Assembly (NCBI RefSeq): GCF_003591005.1
Contig: NZ_QYYD01000019.1
Coordinates: 62,001 to 126,000 of the forward strand
DNA: 64,000 nt
Reading direction: 5' to 3'
From: Rhodopseudomonas palustris
GTDB lineage: Bacteria > Pseudomonadota > Alphaproteobacteria > Rhizobiales > Xanthobacteraceae
Every line of letters begins with the position of its first letter. Within the stretch, counting starts at the first letter, position 1. The notes under the pieces were generated by a model, which saw only the letters and a program-made list of their open reading frames with translations, did no database searches and was not told where the DNA came from. Shown one piece after another: positions 42,553 through 51,025 of this stretch. A program made the position numbers and the translations under genes.

Positions 42553-44865
42553 ATGGCGCGCGTGCAGGCGGCGAACGCCTGCGCTCAATCCGATTCGATC
42601 AAAGGATTGGCGCAGTCGATCGCTAAACCGGCCTACCATCGGCTCTTGACGGCCGAGCCGGTGCTCCGCCGCGCCGTACCGATCCTGATCATCGCCTTCC
42701 TTGTCACGATCTGCTTCGGCGCGGCCGTGCAAGTGATCGATCAGTCTCGGCAGAAGCGCGCGGCGCTCAATCGCGACCTCTGCGCCCTCGCCGACCTCCT
42801 CGCAGAACGGCTCGAACATATCGGCGTCGTGCGCCTCGATCGTCCCGCTTCGCTCGAGCGCCTTCAGGGCCTCCTCCCCGGACTGATACCGTCATGGGGA
42901 ATCGCGGCAGGCCGCCACGTGATCGTTACCGGCGTCGATCAACGCGTGCTGGCTCGCGTGCCCGGAGACGACAGCGCGCTCGCCGCCAACAGATTTCTGG
43001 AGATCATCAGCGCCGCCCCACCGCTGACGCGCTCCGCCCAGCAAGGCACCGTCAGCGAAATCATTCTGCCCGGCGGAGCCTCGGCGCTGGCGACCCTGCA
43101 CACCGTCAAGTCGCTGCCCGGCCAGGTCATCGTCATTCAGGAAGACACCAGCTCGTTCCTACGCTCGGATGCGGCGCTGCAGATCACGCTGTCGGCGACC
43201 ACCGGCTTCGTCGTGCTGATCCTCGGATTCGCGTTTCACTGGCAGTCCACCCGCGCCCGCGAGGGCGACCTGATCAACGATGCCGTGCGCAGTCGGATCG
43301 ACACCGCCCTCAATCGCGGCCGCTGCGGGCTGTGGGATTGGGATCTGTCGCGCGGCCGGATCTTCTGGTCGCAGTCGATGTTCGAATTGCTCGGGCTGGA
43401 AAGCCGCAGCGATCTGCTCACCTTCGGCGAAGTCAACGCGCGGGTGAACGCCGAGGACATCGACCTGTTCGCGCTCGGCGACCAGCTGATCGCCGGCAAT
43501 GCCGACCACATCGATCACAGCTTCCGGATGCGGCACGCCAACGGCCACTGGATCTGGCTGCGGATGCGCTGCGAACTGAGCCAGGAAACGCTGACCGAGA
43601 ACAAACATCTGATCGGCATTGCGGTCGACATCACCGAGCAGAAGAGCCTCGCGGAGCGCACTGTCGAAGCCGATCTGCGGCTGCGCGACGCGATCGAGAC
43701 CATCCCCGAAGCATTCGTGTTGTGGGATGCCGATAATCGCCTGGTGCTGTGCAACTCGCATTTCCAGCGCCTGCACAAGCTGCCGGACTCCGCGGTCGCG
43801 CCGGGCACCTCGTACGAGACGGTGATCGAAGTCGGCCGCATGCCGGAAATTCGCACCCGGCTCGGCGACCGCGGCGGCTCCGCCCCGGGCGCGCGAACCT
43901 TCGAGGCGCAGCTCGACGATGGCAGCTGGCTGCACATCAGCGAACGCCGCACCAAGGACGGCGGCTATGTCGCGGTCGGCACCGACATCACCCGTATCAA
44001 GGCGCACGAACAGAAACTGGTCGACAACGATCTGCGGCTGCGCGCCACCGTCGCCGATCTGAAAATCTCTCAGGTGAAGCTCGAGCGGCAGGCGATCGAA
44101 CTGGCCGACCTCGCGAAGAAGTACTCAGACGAAAAGACCCGCGCCGAGGAAGCCAACCAGACCAAATCGAAGTTCCTGGCCAACATGAGCCACGAACTGC
44201 GCACGCCGCTGAATGCGATCATCGGCTTTTCGGAAATCATGGGCAGCGGGATGTTCGGCTCGCTCGGGTCCGAGAAGTATCAGGAATACTGCCACGACAT
44301 CATGACCAGCGGCCACTACCTGCTGGAGGTGATCAACGACATCCTCGACATGTCGAAGATCGAGGCCGGCAGGATGCGGCTGGAACTGGAAGAGCTCGAC
44401 CTCGCCCGCACCCTCGGCGAGTCGCTCAAGGTGGTCGCCGGCCGCGCCCACAATAAGAACCTCGATCTACGCTCGGATATCGAGGCCGATATCCCGATCG
44501 TGGCGGATCGCCGCGCCATCAAGCAGATCCTGATCAATCTGCTGTCGAACGCCGTGAAGTTCACGCCGGACGGCGGCAGCGTCAACGTCCGCAGCCGGAC
44601 ACGTCGCGATTCCATCGTGCTGATGATCGCCGACACCGGCATCGGCATCGCGCCACATTCGCTGCGCCGGCTGGGCCAGCCGTTCGAGCAGGTCGAGAGC
44701 CAGCTCACCAAGAGCTATCACGGCTCCGGCCTCGGGCTCGCGATCGCCAAGTCGCTGACGACGCTGCACGGCGGCTCGATGCGACTACGCTCGACGCTCG
44801 GCGCCGGCACCGTGGTGATGGTCAAGCTGCCGCGCAACAGCCGCCGGCATCGGCTGGCGGCCTGA
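42553..44865 (+). CDS. PAS-domain sensor histidine kinase, orphan
   Basis: About 770 residues. Two membrane helices (about 44-66 and 217-237) flank an extracytoplasmic segment. A PAS domain (about 250-365, with WDWDLSRGRIFWSQSMFELLG) and a second PAS (about 385-500, VLWDADNRLVLCNSHF) follow. A coiled coil joins them to the HisKA H-box KFLANMSHELRTPLNAIIGFSE and the HATPase with NLLSNAVKFTP, DTGIGIAPH and GSGLGLAIAKSL. No receiver domain and no response regulator gene beside it. ATG 42553 has GGGGG upstream; ATG 42490 is 21 codons earlier with no ribosome site. The H-box is nearly identical to that of the kinase at 8715-10307. Confidence 0.88.
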   Translation: MARVQAANACAQSDSIKGLAQSIAKPAYHRLLTAEPVLRRAVPILIIAFLVTICFGAAVQVIDQSRQKRAALNRDLCALADLLAERLEHIGVVRLDRPASLERLQGLLPGLIPSWGIAAGRHVIVTGVDQRVLARVPGDDSALAANRFLEIISAAPPLTRSAQQGTVSEIILPGGASALATLHTVKSLPGQVIVIQEDTSSFLRSDAALQITLSATTGFVVLILGFAFHWQSTRAREGDLINDAVRSRIDTALNRGRCGLWDWDLSRGRIFWSQSMFELLGLESRSDLLTFGEVNARVNAEDIDLFALGDQLIAGNADHIDHSFRMRHANGHWIWLRMRCELSQETLTENKHLIGIAVDITEQKSLAERTVEADLRLRDAIETIPEAFVLWDADNRLVLCNSHFQRLHKLPDSAVAPGTSYETVIEVGRMPEIRTRLGDRGGSAPGARTFEAQLDDGSWLHISERRTKDGGYVAVGTDITRIKAHEQKLVDNDLRLRATVADLKISQVKLERQAIELADLAKKYSDEKTRAEEANQTKSKFLANMSHELRTPLNAIIGFSEIMGSGMFGSLGSEKYQEYCHDIMTSGHYLLEVINDILDMSKIEAGRMRLELEELDLARTLGESLKVVAGRAHNKNLDLRSDIEADIPIVADRRAIKQILINLLSNAVKFTPDGGSVNVRSRTRRDSIVLMIADTGIGIAPHSLRRLGQPFEQVESQLTKSYHGSGLGLAIAKSLTTLHGGSMRLRSTLGAGTVVMVKLPRNSRRHRLAA

Positions 44866-44965
44866 CGCCGAAGGCCTCGTCGGCGCCGCGATTAGCCGAA
44901 AATCCGTCTTGTGCCGCCATCCGCAGCCTGTGTATGAGGCTGACCTGTCGACGGAGGTCGCCGCG

Positions 44966-45241
44966 ATGGATTTCAGTGCCATCTTCCATCAGATCGGGAC
45001 GTGGTCGCTCCGGGCGGCCGTCCTCGGAGGCATTGTCGGCGTCGGATATCTGACGTTTCGCGGGGATGCCGACATGCCCGGCGCGCGTTTGGCCGCAGCC
45101 GAGAGACCGGCGCCGATCAGCGATACGTCGCCGTGCCAGCCGATTGGACAAATGGCAAGCGGCGAATTGGTGTACTCGATGGATTGCGAGACGCCGCCGA
45201 CCGTAGGACCGCTCCTCGGCCCGGCTGCGAGCGCCAACTAG
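44966..45241 (+). CDS. Small single-span membrane protein of unknown function
   Basis: A 91-residue protein with one predicted membrane helix (about residues 13-31, WSLRAAVLGGIVGVGYLTF) and a short soluble tail with two cysteines (in SPCQPIG and SMDCETP) that could form a disulfide in the periplasm. CGGAGG precedes the ATG, and codon use resembles neighbours. It lies 100 bases after the PAS kinase on the same strand. I do not recognise a family; it could be an accessory to the kinase or unrelated. Confidence 0.6.
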   Translation: MDFSAIFHQIGTWSLRAAVLGGIVGVGYLTFRGDADMPGARLAAAERPAPISDTSPCQPIGQMASGELVYSMDCETPPTVGPLLGPAASAN

Positions 45242-45288
45242 AGCGCTTCATCGATTGACCGAAGCGACGACGCCTCTCACGTGAGTCG

Positions 45289-45383
45289 TCATCCTGATCT
45301 GCGCGCGTAGCGCGCCTCGAAGGATGCGGTCAAGCTGTTCGCGGCTCTTCCTTCGAGGCCCGCAGCTTACGTACAGCGGGCAC
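45289..45383. repeat. REP-like palindromic element, left part (interrupted)
   Basis: Starts CGTCATCCTGATCTGCGCGCGTAGCGCGCCTCGAAGGATG and runs to CCTTCGAGGCCCGC...CGGGCAC, the structure of a common rhizobial intergenic palindrome. Its expected end TCAGGATGACG is found only at 45598-45608, so the element seems split by the insertion at 45384-45600. Confidence 0.65.
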
Positions 45384-45600
45384 CTGAGAGTCTGACTCAA
45401 AACTGAGGCTGAAGTCTCGGGCACACTTTAGATTCAGTTAGTTCACTCCCAAAGGCCGTCATGGCCGGGCTTGTCCCGGCCATCCACGCCTTTTATGCAG
45501 TAACGGCAGCAAGGCGTGGATGCCCGGCACAAGGCCGGGCATGACGCGAGGATAAGAAAGTGCCTGATTTGATAGCGCGCATTTCCAGCCAGGCTCTCAG
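45384..45600. mobile_element. MITE-like insertion with imperfect terminal inverted repeats
   Basis: Bounded by CTGAGAGTCTGACT on the left and AGCCAGGCTCTCAG on the right; 12 of the first 14 terminal bases match in inverted orientation. It holds no gene, and itself contains a family A palindrome at 45457-45546. It splits a REP-like element. No transposase is present, so any mobility would be in trans. Confidence 0.45.
45457..45546 (-). repeat. Palindromic intergenic repeat, family A (copy 4, inverted)
   Basis: The 90-base family A element in opposite orientation to the first three copies: CGTCATGGCCGGG...CCATCCACGCCTT then AAGGCGTGGATGCCCGG...GGGCATGACG. It is nested inside the MITE-like segment 45384-45600. 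Confidence 0.9.
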
Positions 45601-45646
45601 GATGACGGCGTGGCTCTATTAAATGCAAAACGGCTCTAGCGCCGTC

Positions 45647-48610
45647 CTACGCTCCGCCGACCAGCCGGTTGAAGATCGCACGCACGTCGGCCTGTGTTTC
45701 TTTCAGCCGCGCTTGCAGCGATGAGAAGTCCGGGGCATCGCCGGCCCGCACCATCACCCGCAGCAGATCGTCGCCGGCGGCTTCCGGCTTGAACTTCTCG
45801 CTGACGCACAGCCGCAGGATCTGCGTCAGATCGTGGTACAGCCGCGCCGCCGGGCGCAGCACGTCGGCGTCGGCCTGCGCCAGTAGCCCGAGCCGCGCCG
45901 CATTGTCGATCGCCGCCAGCGTGCTCACCGCCAGGATCTCCGGCTTGTGCTGAGCGTGAACGAGCTGCAGATACTGCGCGATGAAGTCGATATCGACCAT
46001 GCCGCCGGCCGCGTATTTCAGATCCCAGACGTCGTCCTCGCCCTTCTCCTGGGCGATCGCCTGACGCATTTCGGCGACGTCGTTGGCGATGATCGTGGCG
46101 TCGCGCGGCCGCGTCAGCACCGCGCGAATGACGTCCTCGATGCGGGACCTGAACTCCGGCGAGGCCGAGATCACGCGGGCGCGGGTGAGCGCGAGATGCT
46201 CCCAGGTCCAGGCCTCGGTCTCTTGATATTCGGCGAACGCATCGAGCCGCGACGCCACCGGACCGGCGCGCCCGGACGGCCGCAGTCGCATGTCGACGTC
46301 GTACAATACGCCATAATTCGTTCGCGTCGTGAACGCCGAGATCAGCCGCTGCGTAAAGCGTGCGAAGTACTGCGCGCCGTGCAGCGATCGTTCGCCGTCG
46401 CTGTCCGGCTGCTCGTGATCGAAATCGTAGATCAGGATCAGGTCGAGATCGGACGACGCCGTCATCTCGCGGCTGCCGAGCTTGCCCATCGCCAGGATCG
46501 CGGTTTCCTGCCCCTTGATGCGGCCGTACTGCGAGGCGAATTGCTCGCTCACCAGCTGGTGCACCGTGCTGACGATGCCCTCGGCGACATCGGCGAAGGC
46601 GACGCTGGCCTGCTGGGTCGACACCGTACCGGACAGAATGCGCGTGCCGATCAGGAACAGGCTCTCCTGCCCGAACAGCCGCAGCCGATCGAGAAATTCC
46701 TCGTAAGAGCCGGCATCGGCCAGCGTCGCCGCCAGACGCGACGACAGTTCGGCGCGGTCGGGCATCGCGCCGAAGAACCGCGGATCGATCAGCCCGTCGA
46801 GGATCTGCGGCTGCCGCGCCAGCATGTCGCCAAGCCGCGGCGCGGCGCCGAGCACCAGCGCCACCAAGGTCAGCAATTCGCGATTCTGACTCAGCAGCGA
46901 GATCAGCCGGCCGCCGCGATGCAGCGCCTGCAGCAACCGGTCGAACGAATTGATTGCCGTGTCGGGCTCCTCGGCGCGCGCCAGCTCCTCGACCAGCGCC
47001 GGCACGAACTCGCGGAAGGCGCGCTGCGTCGCCTCGACCTTGAGCACGCGGTAGCCGCCTGCCATCCATTGCTGCAGCGTCGTCGCCACCATCAGCGGCT
47101 TCTTGTAGCCGAGCCCGACGAGGTGATCGAGCAGCCGGGTATCGTCCGGTCCCGCCGCGTAGTCGATCGGCTCCTTGACGGTGCCGGCCGGATCGCCTTC
47201 GAACAGCTTGGCGTAATGCCCCTGCACGCATTCGAGATGCGCCAACAGATCGCTCGCGAATGCGGCGCGGCTGTCGTAGCCGAAGAAGCGCGCGAACCGC
47301 TCGATGCCGTCGGCGCTGTCGGGCAGCGTGTGGGTCTGCTCGTCGGCAACCATCTGGATGCGATGCTCGACGCGCCGCAGGAACTGATAGGCCAGGCTCA
47401 GTTCGTCGCGCGCTTCGAACGTGATCCAGTTGCGGGCGGCCAGAATGTCGAGCGCCGCCAACGTCGGCCGCACCCGCAACTCCGGATGCCGGCCGCCCGC
47501 GATCAGTTGCTGAGTTTGTGCGAAGAACTCGATCTCGCGAATGCCGCCGCGGCCGACCTTGACGTTGTGGCCCTCGACCGCGATCTCGGTCTGGCCCCGG
47601 AAGGTCTGCATCTGCCGCTTCATGTCGTGCACGTCGGACAGCGCCGCGAAGTCGAGATGCTTGCGCCAGACGAACGGCGCGATGTCGCCGAGCAGCGCCT
47701 CCCCCGCGACGAGATCGCCGGCGCAGGCGCGCGCCTTGATCATGGCGGCGCGTTCCCAGGTGCGGCCTTCGCGTTCGTAGTAGTTCAGCGCCGACACTGT
47801 CGACAGCGCCACCGGCGTCGACGCCGGATCGGGCCGCAGCCGAAGATCGACGCGGAACACATAGCCGTCGTGCCGGCGCTGCTGCAGGATACGGCTCAGC
47901 CCCTGCGTCACCCGCACGAAGAACGGCTGCGGCTCGATGTCCGGCGCGAGCGTCGGCGCGTCCAGGTCGTAGAACACGATCAGGTCGATATCGCTGGAGT
48001 AGTTCAGCTCGCCGGCGCCCATCTTTCCCATCGCCAGCACGACCAGGCCCGAGCCCTGCTCCGGCGCGTCGCCGTTCGGCGGAACGATGCGGCCGCGCGT
48101 CGCTTCCTGGCGCAGCAGGAAGCGCAGCGTCATCTGCACCGATTGCACCGCAAGGTCGGTGAGCGCCTGCGTGACCTGCATCACCGGCCACAGCCCGCCG
48201 ATGTCGCACAGCGCGATCGACAGCGCCGCCTCGCCCTTCATCTTGCGGAGGATGGTCATCACCTCCGCTTCGTCCGTGGCAGCCGCAACCGCGCCGGCGG
48301 TGCTGTCGAGCAGCGTCGCGAAGCCGAGGTCGGGATCGGATCGGAGCAGGCGCAGCAGCCGGGCTGGATCGGAGCGGATCAGATCGAACAGATAGGGAGA
48401 GGCCTCGGCGATCGACTGCAGCGTCGTCTGAATCAGAGGATGGCGGTCGGCAATGGCGCGGAGTGCGCCGGCCTGGTCGGCGCGAATGTCTGCCAGCCAG
48501 TCCTCGAAACGTTTCGCGGCCTCCTCCGGCGCATGCAGCTGCGGTCCGGCGGCGAAACGCGCGGCCAGTGCGGAGGGTGAGATGTCCGCGTCGATCGCGG
48601 AAGAAGTCAT
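45647..48610 (-). CDS. glnE: Glutamine synthetase adenylyltransferase/deadenylase GlnE
   Basis: 987-residue bifunctional enzyme that adds AMP to glutamine synthetase when nitrogen is plentiful and removes it by phosphorolysis when nitrogen is short. Two nucleotidyltransferase domains are visible: an N-terminal deadenylase domain with YSSDIDLIVFYD (about residue 227-238) and a C-terminal adenylylase domain with ASSDLDLILIYDF (about 710-722), each followed by a helical GlnD-type domain. Control by PII protein is known for the family. Its ATG overlaps the stop codon of the sensor kinase gene (ATGA), so it is coupled to a two-component operon. Confidence 0.96.
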   Translation of the reverse strand: MTSSAIDADISPSALAARFAAGPQLHAPEEAAKRFEDWLADIRADQAGALRAIADRHPLIQTTLQSIAEASPYLFDLIRSDPARLLRLLRSDPDLGFATLLDSTAGAVAAATDEAEVMTILRKMKGEAALSIALCDIGGLWPVMQVTQALTDLAVQSVQMTLRFLLRQEATRGRIVPPNGDAPEQGSGLVVLAMGKMGAGELNYSSDIDLIVFYDLDAPTLAPDIEPQPFFVRVTQGLSRILQQRRHDGYVFRVDLRLRPDPASTPVALSTVSALNYYEREGRTWERAAMIKARACAGDLVAGEALLGDIAPFVWRKHLDFAALSDVHDMKRQMQTFRGQTEIAVEGHNVKVGRGGIREIEFFAQTQQLIAGGRHPELRVRPTLAALDILAARNWITFEARDELSLAYQFLRRVEHRIQMVADEQTHTLPDSADGIERFARFFGYDSRAAFASDLLAHLECVQGHYAKLFEGDPAGTVKEPIDYAAGPDDTRLLDHLVGLGYKKPLMVATTLQQWMAGGYRVLKVEATQRAFREFVPALVEELARAEEPDTAINSFDRLLQALHRGGRLISLLSQNRELLTLVALVLGAAPRLGDMLARQPQILDGLIDPRFFGAMPDRAELSSRLAATLADAGSYEEFLDRLRLFGQESLFLIGTRILSGTVSTQQASVAFADVAEGIVSTVHQLVSEQFASQYGRIKGQETAILAMGKLGSREMTASSDLDLILIYDFDHEQPDSDGERSLHGAQYFARFTQRLISAFTTRTNYGVLYDVDMRLRPSGRAGPVASRLDAFAEYQETEAWTWEHLALTRARVISASPEFRSRIEDVIRAVLTRPRDATIIANDVAEMRQAIAQEKGEDDVWDLKYAAGGMVDIDFIAQYLQLVHAQHKPEILAVSTLAAIDNAARLGLLAQADADVLRPAARLYHDLTQILRLCVSEKFKPEAAGDDLLRVMVRAGDAPDFSSLQARLKETQADVRAIFNRLVGGA

Positions 48611-50076
48611 GCCGGCGTCGGTTCTGGGATTGGGGTGGCTGAAACCAGTCCTTCGCCCGTGTGCGCCGGAATTGCAAGCGTGGCGCGCAAACCCGGCTCG
48701 GCATCGGACAGCCGCAGGTCGCCGCCATGCAGTCTCGCCACCGCCGAGGCAAGACTGAGCCCGAGACCGGAACCCGGCAGCGTCCGGCTGGCCTCGAGCC
48801 GCACGAACCGTTCGACCGCATGTTTGCGGTCGGCCTCGGGGATGCCCCGGCCATGATCAGTGACGCTGACCAGCACCTGATCGCCGTCCCGCCGCGCTTC
48901 GATCAGGATCGTCGCCAGGTCGGGCGTTGCAGCCGGTGCCTCGGCGCCCGGCGCCGCCAGCGGCAGTTGCGGCTGGCCGTATTTGATCGCGTTCTCGACC
49001 AGATTTGCCAGCGCCTGGCTGATCAACTCGCGATTGCCGCGTACCGGCGCCGGCTCGGCCGCTATCTCCAGCCTCAGGCCATTGTCTTCGGCCAGCGGCT
49101 CGTACAATTCGTGGATGTCGCGGGCGATGTCGGCGGCGTCGAACGAATCCATCTCGCCGCTGGCGTGGCCGGATTCGGCGCGCGCGATCATCAGCAGTGC
49201 GTTGAAAGTCCGGATCAGCCCGTCGGATTCCTCGATGGTGCGCTCCAGCGCCGCCCGGTAGTCGGCCTCGCTGCCGGACAGCGCCAGCGCCTCCTCGGCG
49301 CGGTTGCGCAGCCGGGTCAGCGGCGTTTTGAGATCGTGCGCGATATTGTCCGAGACCTCCTTGAGGCCATTCATCAGCGCCTCGATCCGCTCCAGCATGG
49401 CGTTGAGGTTTTCCGCCAGCCGGTCGAGCTCGTCGCCGCTGCGGCCGACCGGGAGCCGGCCGGACAAGTCACCGGCCATGATTCGCTGCGTCGTGCCGGT
49501 CATCGCATCGATCCGCCGCAGCACGCGGCGCGCCGCAAAGATGCCGCCGCCGAGGCCGAGCACCACGACAATCAGGATCGACCACTGCGCCGCCGACCAC
49601 ACCACCTTGTTGAGCCGTCGCCGCTCTTCGAGGTCGCGCCCGACCAGCAGACGGAATCCGCTGGTCAGTTCGCTGACCCGCACCAGCGCGCGATGGTTGC
49701 CGCGATCCTGGTCATCGAGCCGCCGATAGAACGTTTCCGTCCAACCGGTCTTGCTCATCACCCCCGGCGCCAGCGCGCCGACATTGCCGGCGACGGCCTG
49801 CCCTGCCGGCGTGGTGACGAGATAAAGGTTGGCGCCCGGCCGCAGCGCGCGGTTCTCGATGGTGAATACCAGCCCGCGCAGACCGCGCCGCGTGTAGATG
49901 TCGTCGATCTCGCCGATCTCGGCGTCCACCGTGGTGGTGATCTGGTCGGTAATCAGCCGATGCGTATTCCACGCGAAATACGCCAATAGCGACGCCGCGA
50001 ACAACCCGAACAGAAACAGATAGACCAGCGTCAGCCGAAACGCCGTGGTTCGGATCAGTTTACCGAATGCCGTCAC
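48607..50076 (-). CDS. HAMP-type sensor histidine kinase
   Basis: 489-residue classic sensor kinase. Two membrane helices (about 13-33 and 165-187) enclose a periplasmic domain of about 130 residues, then a HAMP domain (GDLSGRLPVGRSGDELDRLAENLN), the H-box SDNIAHDLKTPLTRLRNR and the HATPase with NLVENAIKYG, DHGRGIPE and GSGLGLSLA. It is the partner of the regulator upstream; the GTG start at 50076 overlaps the regulator gene by 17 bases. With DegP next door on the same strand, an envelope stress role is likely, but the inducing signal is unknown. Confidence 0.92.
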   Translation of the reverse strand: MTAFGKLIRTTAFRLTLVYLFLFGLFAASLLAYFAWNTHRLITDQITTTVDAEIGEIDDIYTRRGLRGLVFTIENRALRPGANLYLVTTPAGQAVAGNVGALAPGVMSKTGWTETFYRRLDDQDRGNHRALVRVSELTSGFRLLVGRDLEERRRLNKVVWSAAQWSILIVVVLGLGGGIFAARRVLRRIDAMTGTTQRIMAGDLSGRLPVGRSGDELDRLAENLNAMLERIEALMNGLKEVSDNIAHDLKTPLTRLRNRAEEALALSGSEADYRAALERTIEESDGLIRTFNALLMIARAESGHASGEMDSFDAADIARDIHELYEPLAEDNGLRLEIAAEPAPVRGNRELISQALANLVENAIKYGQPQLPLAAPGAEAPAATPDLATILIEARRDGDQVLVSVTDHGRGIPEADRKHAVERFVRLEASRTLPGSGLGLSLASAVARLHGGDLRLSDAEPGLRATLAIPAHTGEGLVSATPIPEPTPA

Positions 50077-50785
50077 GGATCATATACCCCGCGCCGCGGA
50101 TGGTGTGCAGCAGCGGCCGGTCGAAGCCTTTGTCGATCTTGGCGCGCAGGCGGGAGATGTGGACGTCGATGACGTTGGTCTGCGGATCGAAGTGATAGTC
50201 CCAGACGTTCTCCAGCAGCATGGTGCGGGTCACCACCTGGCCGGCGTGCTTCATCAGATATTCGAGCAGCCGAAATTCGCGCGGCTGCAGCGTCAGCTCC
50301 TCGCCGCCGCGGGTGACGCGGTGCGACAGCCGGTCGAGCTCGAGATCGCCGACGCGGTAGCTGGTTTCCTCGGCCGGTCCGCCATGGCGGCGCGACAGCA
50401 CCTCGACACGGGCGAGCAGTTCGGCAAAGGCATAGGGCTTCGGCAGATAGTCGTCGCCGCCGGCGCGCAGGCCCTTGATACGGTCGTCGACCTGGCCGAG
50501 TGCGGAGAGGATCAGCGCCGGGGTGCGGTTGCCCTTGTCGCGCAGCGTGCCGATCACCGACAGGCCGTCGCGCTTCGGCAGCATGCGGTCGATCACCAGC
50601 ACGTCGTAGTCGCCGCTGTCGGCGAGTGCGAGCCCCTCCTCGCCGTCGCTGGCGAGATCGGCGATATGGCCGACTTCACGAAACGCCTTCACCAGATAAT
50701 CGGCGGATTCGCGGTCATCCTCGATGATCAGCAGGCGCATATTGGATTCGGATTCGCTCGAAGGCTTGACGGTTTCTGGCACCAT
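50060..50785 (-). CDS. OmpR-family response regulator
   Basis: 241-residue regulator: receiver domain with the acidic pair (IIEDDRE), phosphorylated Asp in LVIDRMLPKRDG and the conserved Lys in YLPKPY, then a winged-helix domain with LQPREFRLLEYLMKHAGQVVTRTMLLENVW and VDVHISRLRAKIDK. It is first in the regulator-kinase-glnE operon. ATG at 50785 is given; an ATG at 50740 (MRLLIIEDD) removes 15 low-complexity residues and is an equally plausible start, though it has no ribosome site. A long hairpin lies in the leader. Confidence 0.93.
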   Translation of the reverse strand: MVPETVKPSSESESNMRLLIIEDDRESADYLVKAFREVGHIADLASDGEEGLALADSGDYDVLVIDRMLPKRDGLSVIGTLRDKGNRTPALILSALGQVDDRIKGLRAGGDDYLPKPYAFAELLARVEVLSRRHGGPAEETSYRVGDLELDRLSHRVTRGGEELTLQPREFRLLEYLMKHAGQVVTRTMLLENVWDYHFDPQTNVIDVHISRLRAKIDKGFDRPLLHTIRGAGYMIRDGIR

Positions 50786-50859
50786 GGCGGGACTTCAGCC
50801 TCCATGCAAGGCGGCAGGTTGTGCCCGCCGGACATGGAAGCGGGCGATGGAGCTGGGGG

Positions 50860-50935
50860 AACTCCACCGCCCGCCTAGTCCTTCCGACGGAGGGGGGCTT
50901 ACTCCTGCCGGAAGGTAGAGGGCGGGGACGAGTTA
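50860..50935 (-). promoter_or_regulatory. Long GC-rich stem-loop between degP and the response regulator
   Basis: An extended imperfect inverted repeat around a loop at about 50893-50902: arms pair AACTC/GAGTT, CCGCCC/GGGCGG, CTA/TAG, CCTTCCG/CGGAAGG and GGAG/CTCC, with small bulges. It lies about 90 bases after the degP stop codon and 75 bases before the regulator start, so it may end degP transcription or form a structured 5' leader of the two-component mRNA. Confidence 0.5.
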
Positions 50936-51025
50936 TTCACCCGTCCCCTGGAAAGGCCGTCGGCGGGGGCGACGTTGCCGGCGACACTCTCCAACTCTGC
51001 AGCGACGATCGGTCAGCCTGGGGTC

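Noticed and set aside
45947-48580. 877-codon open frame on the plus strand opposite glnE
   Set aside because: It is the antisense shadow of GC-rich glnE: composition is Arg/Gln/His/Val rich with no domain, and glnE itself has full family motifs.
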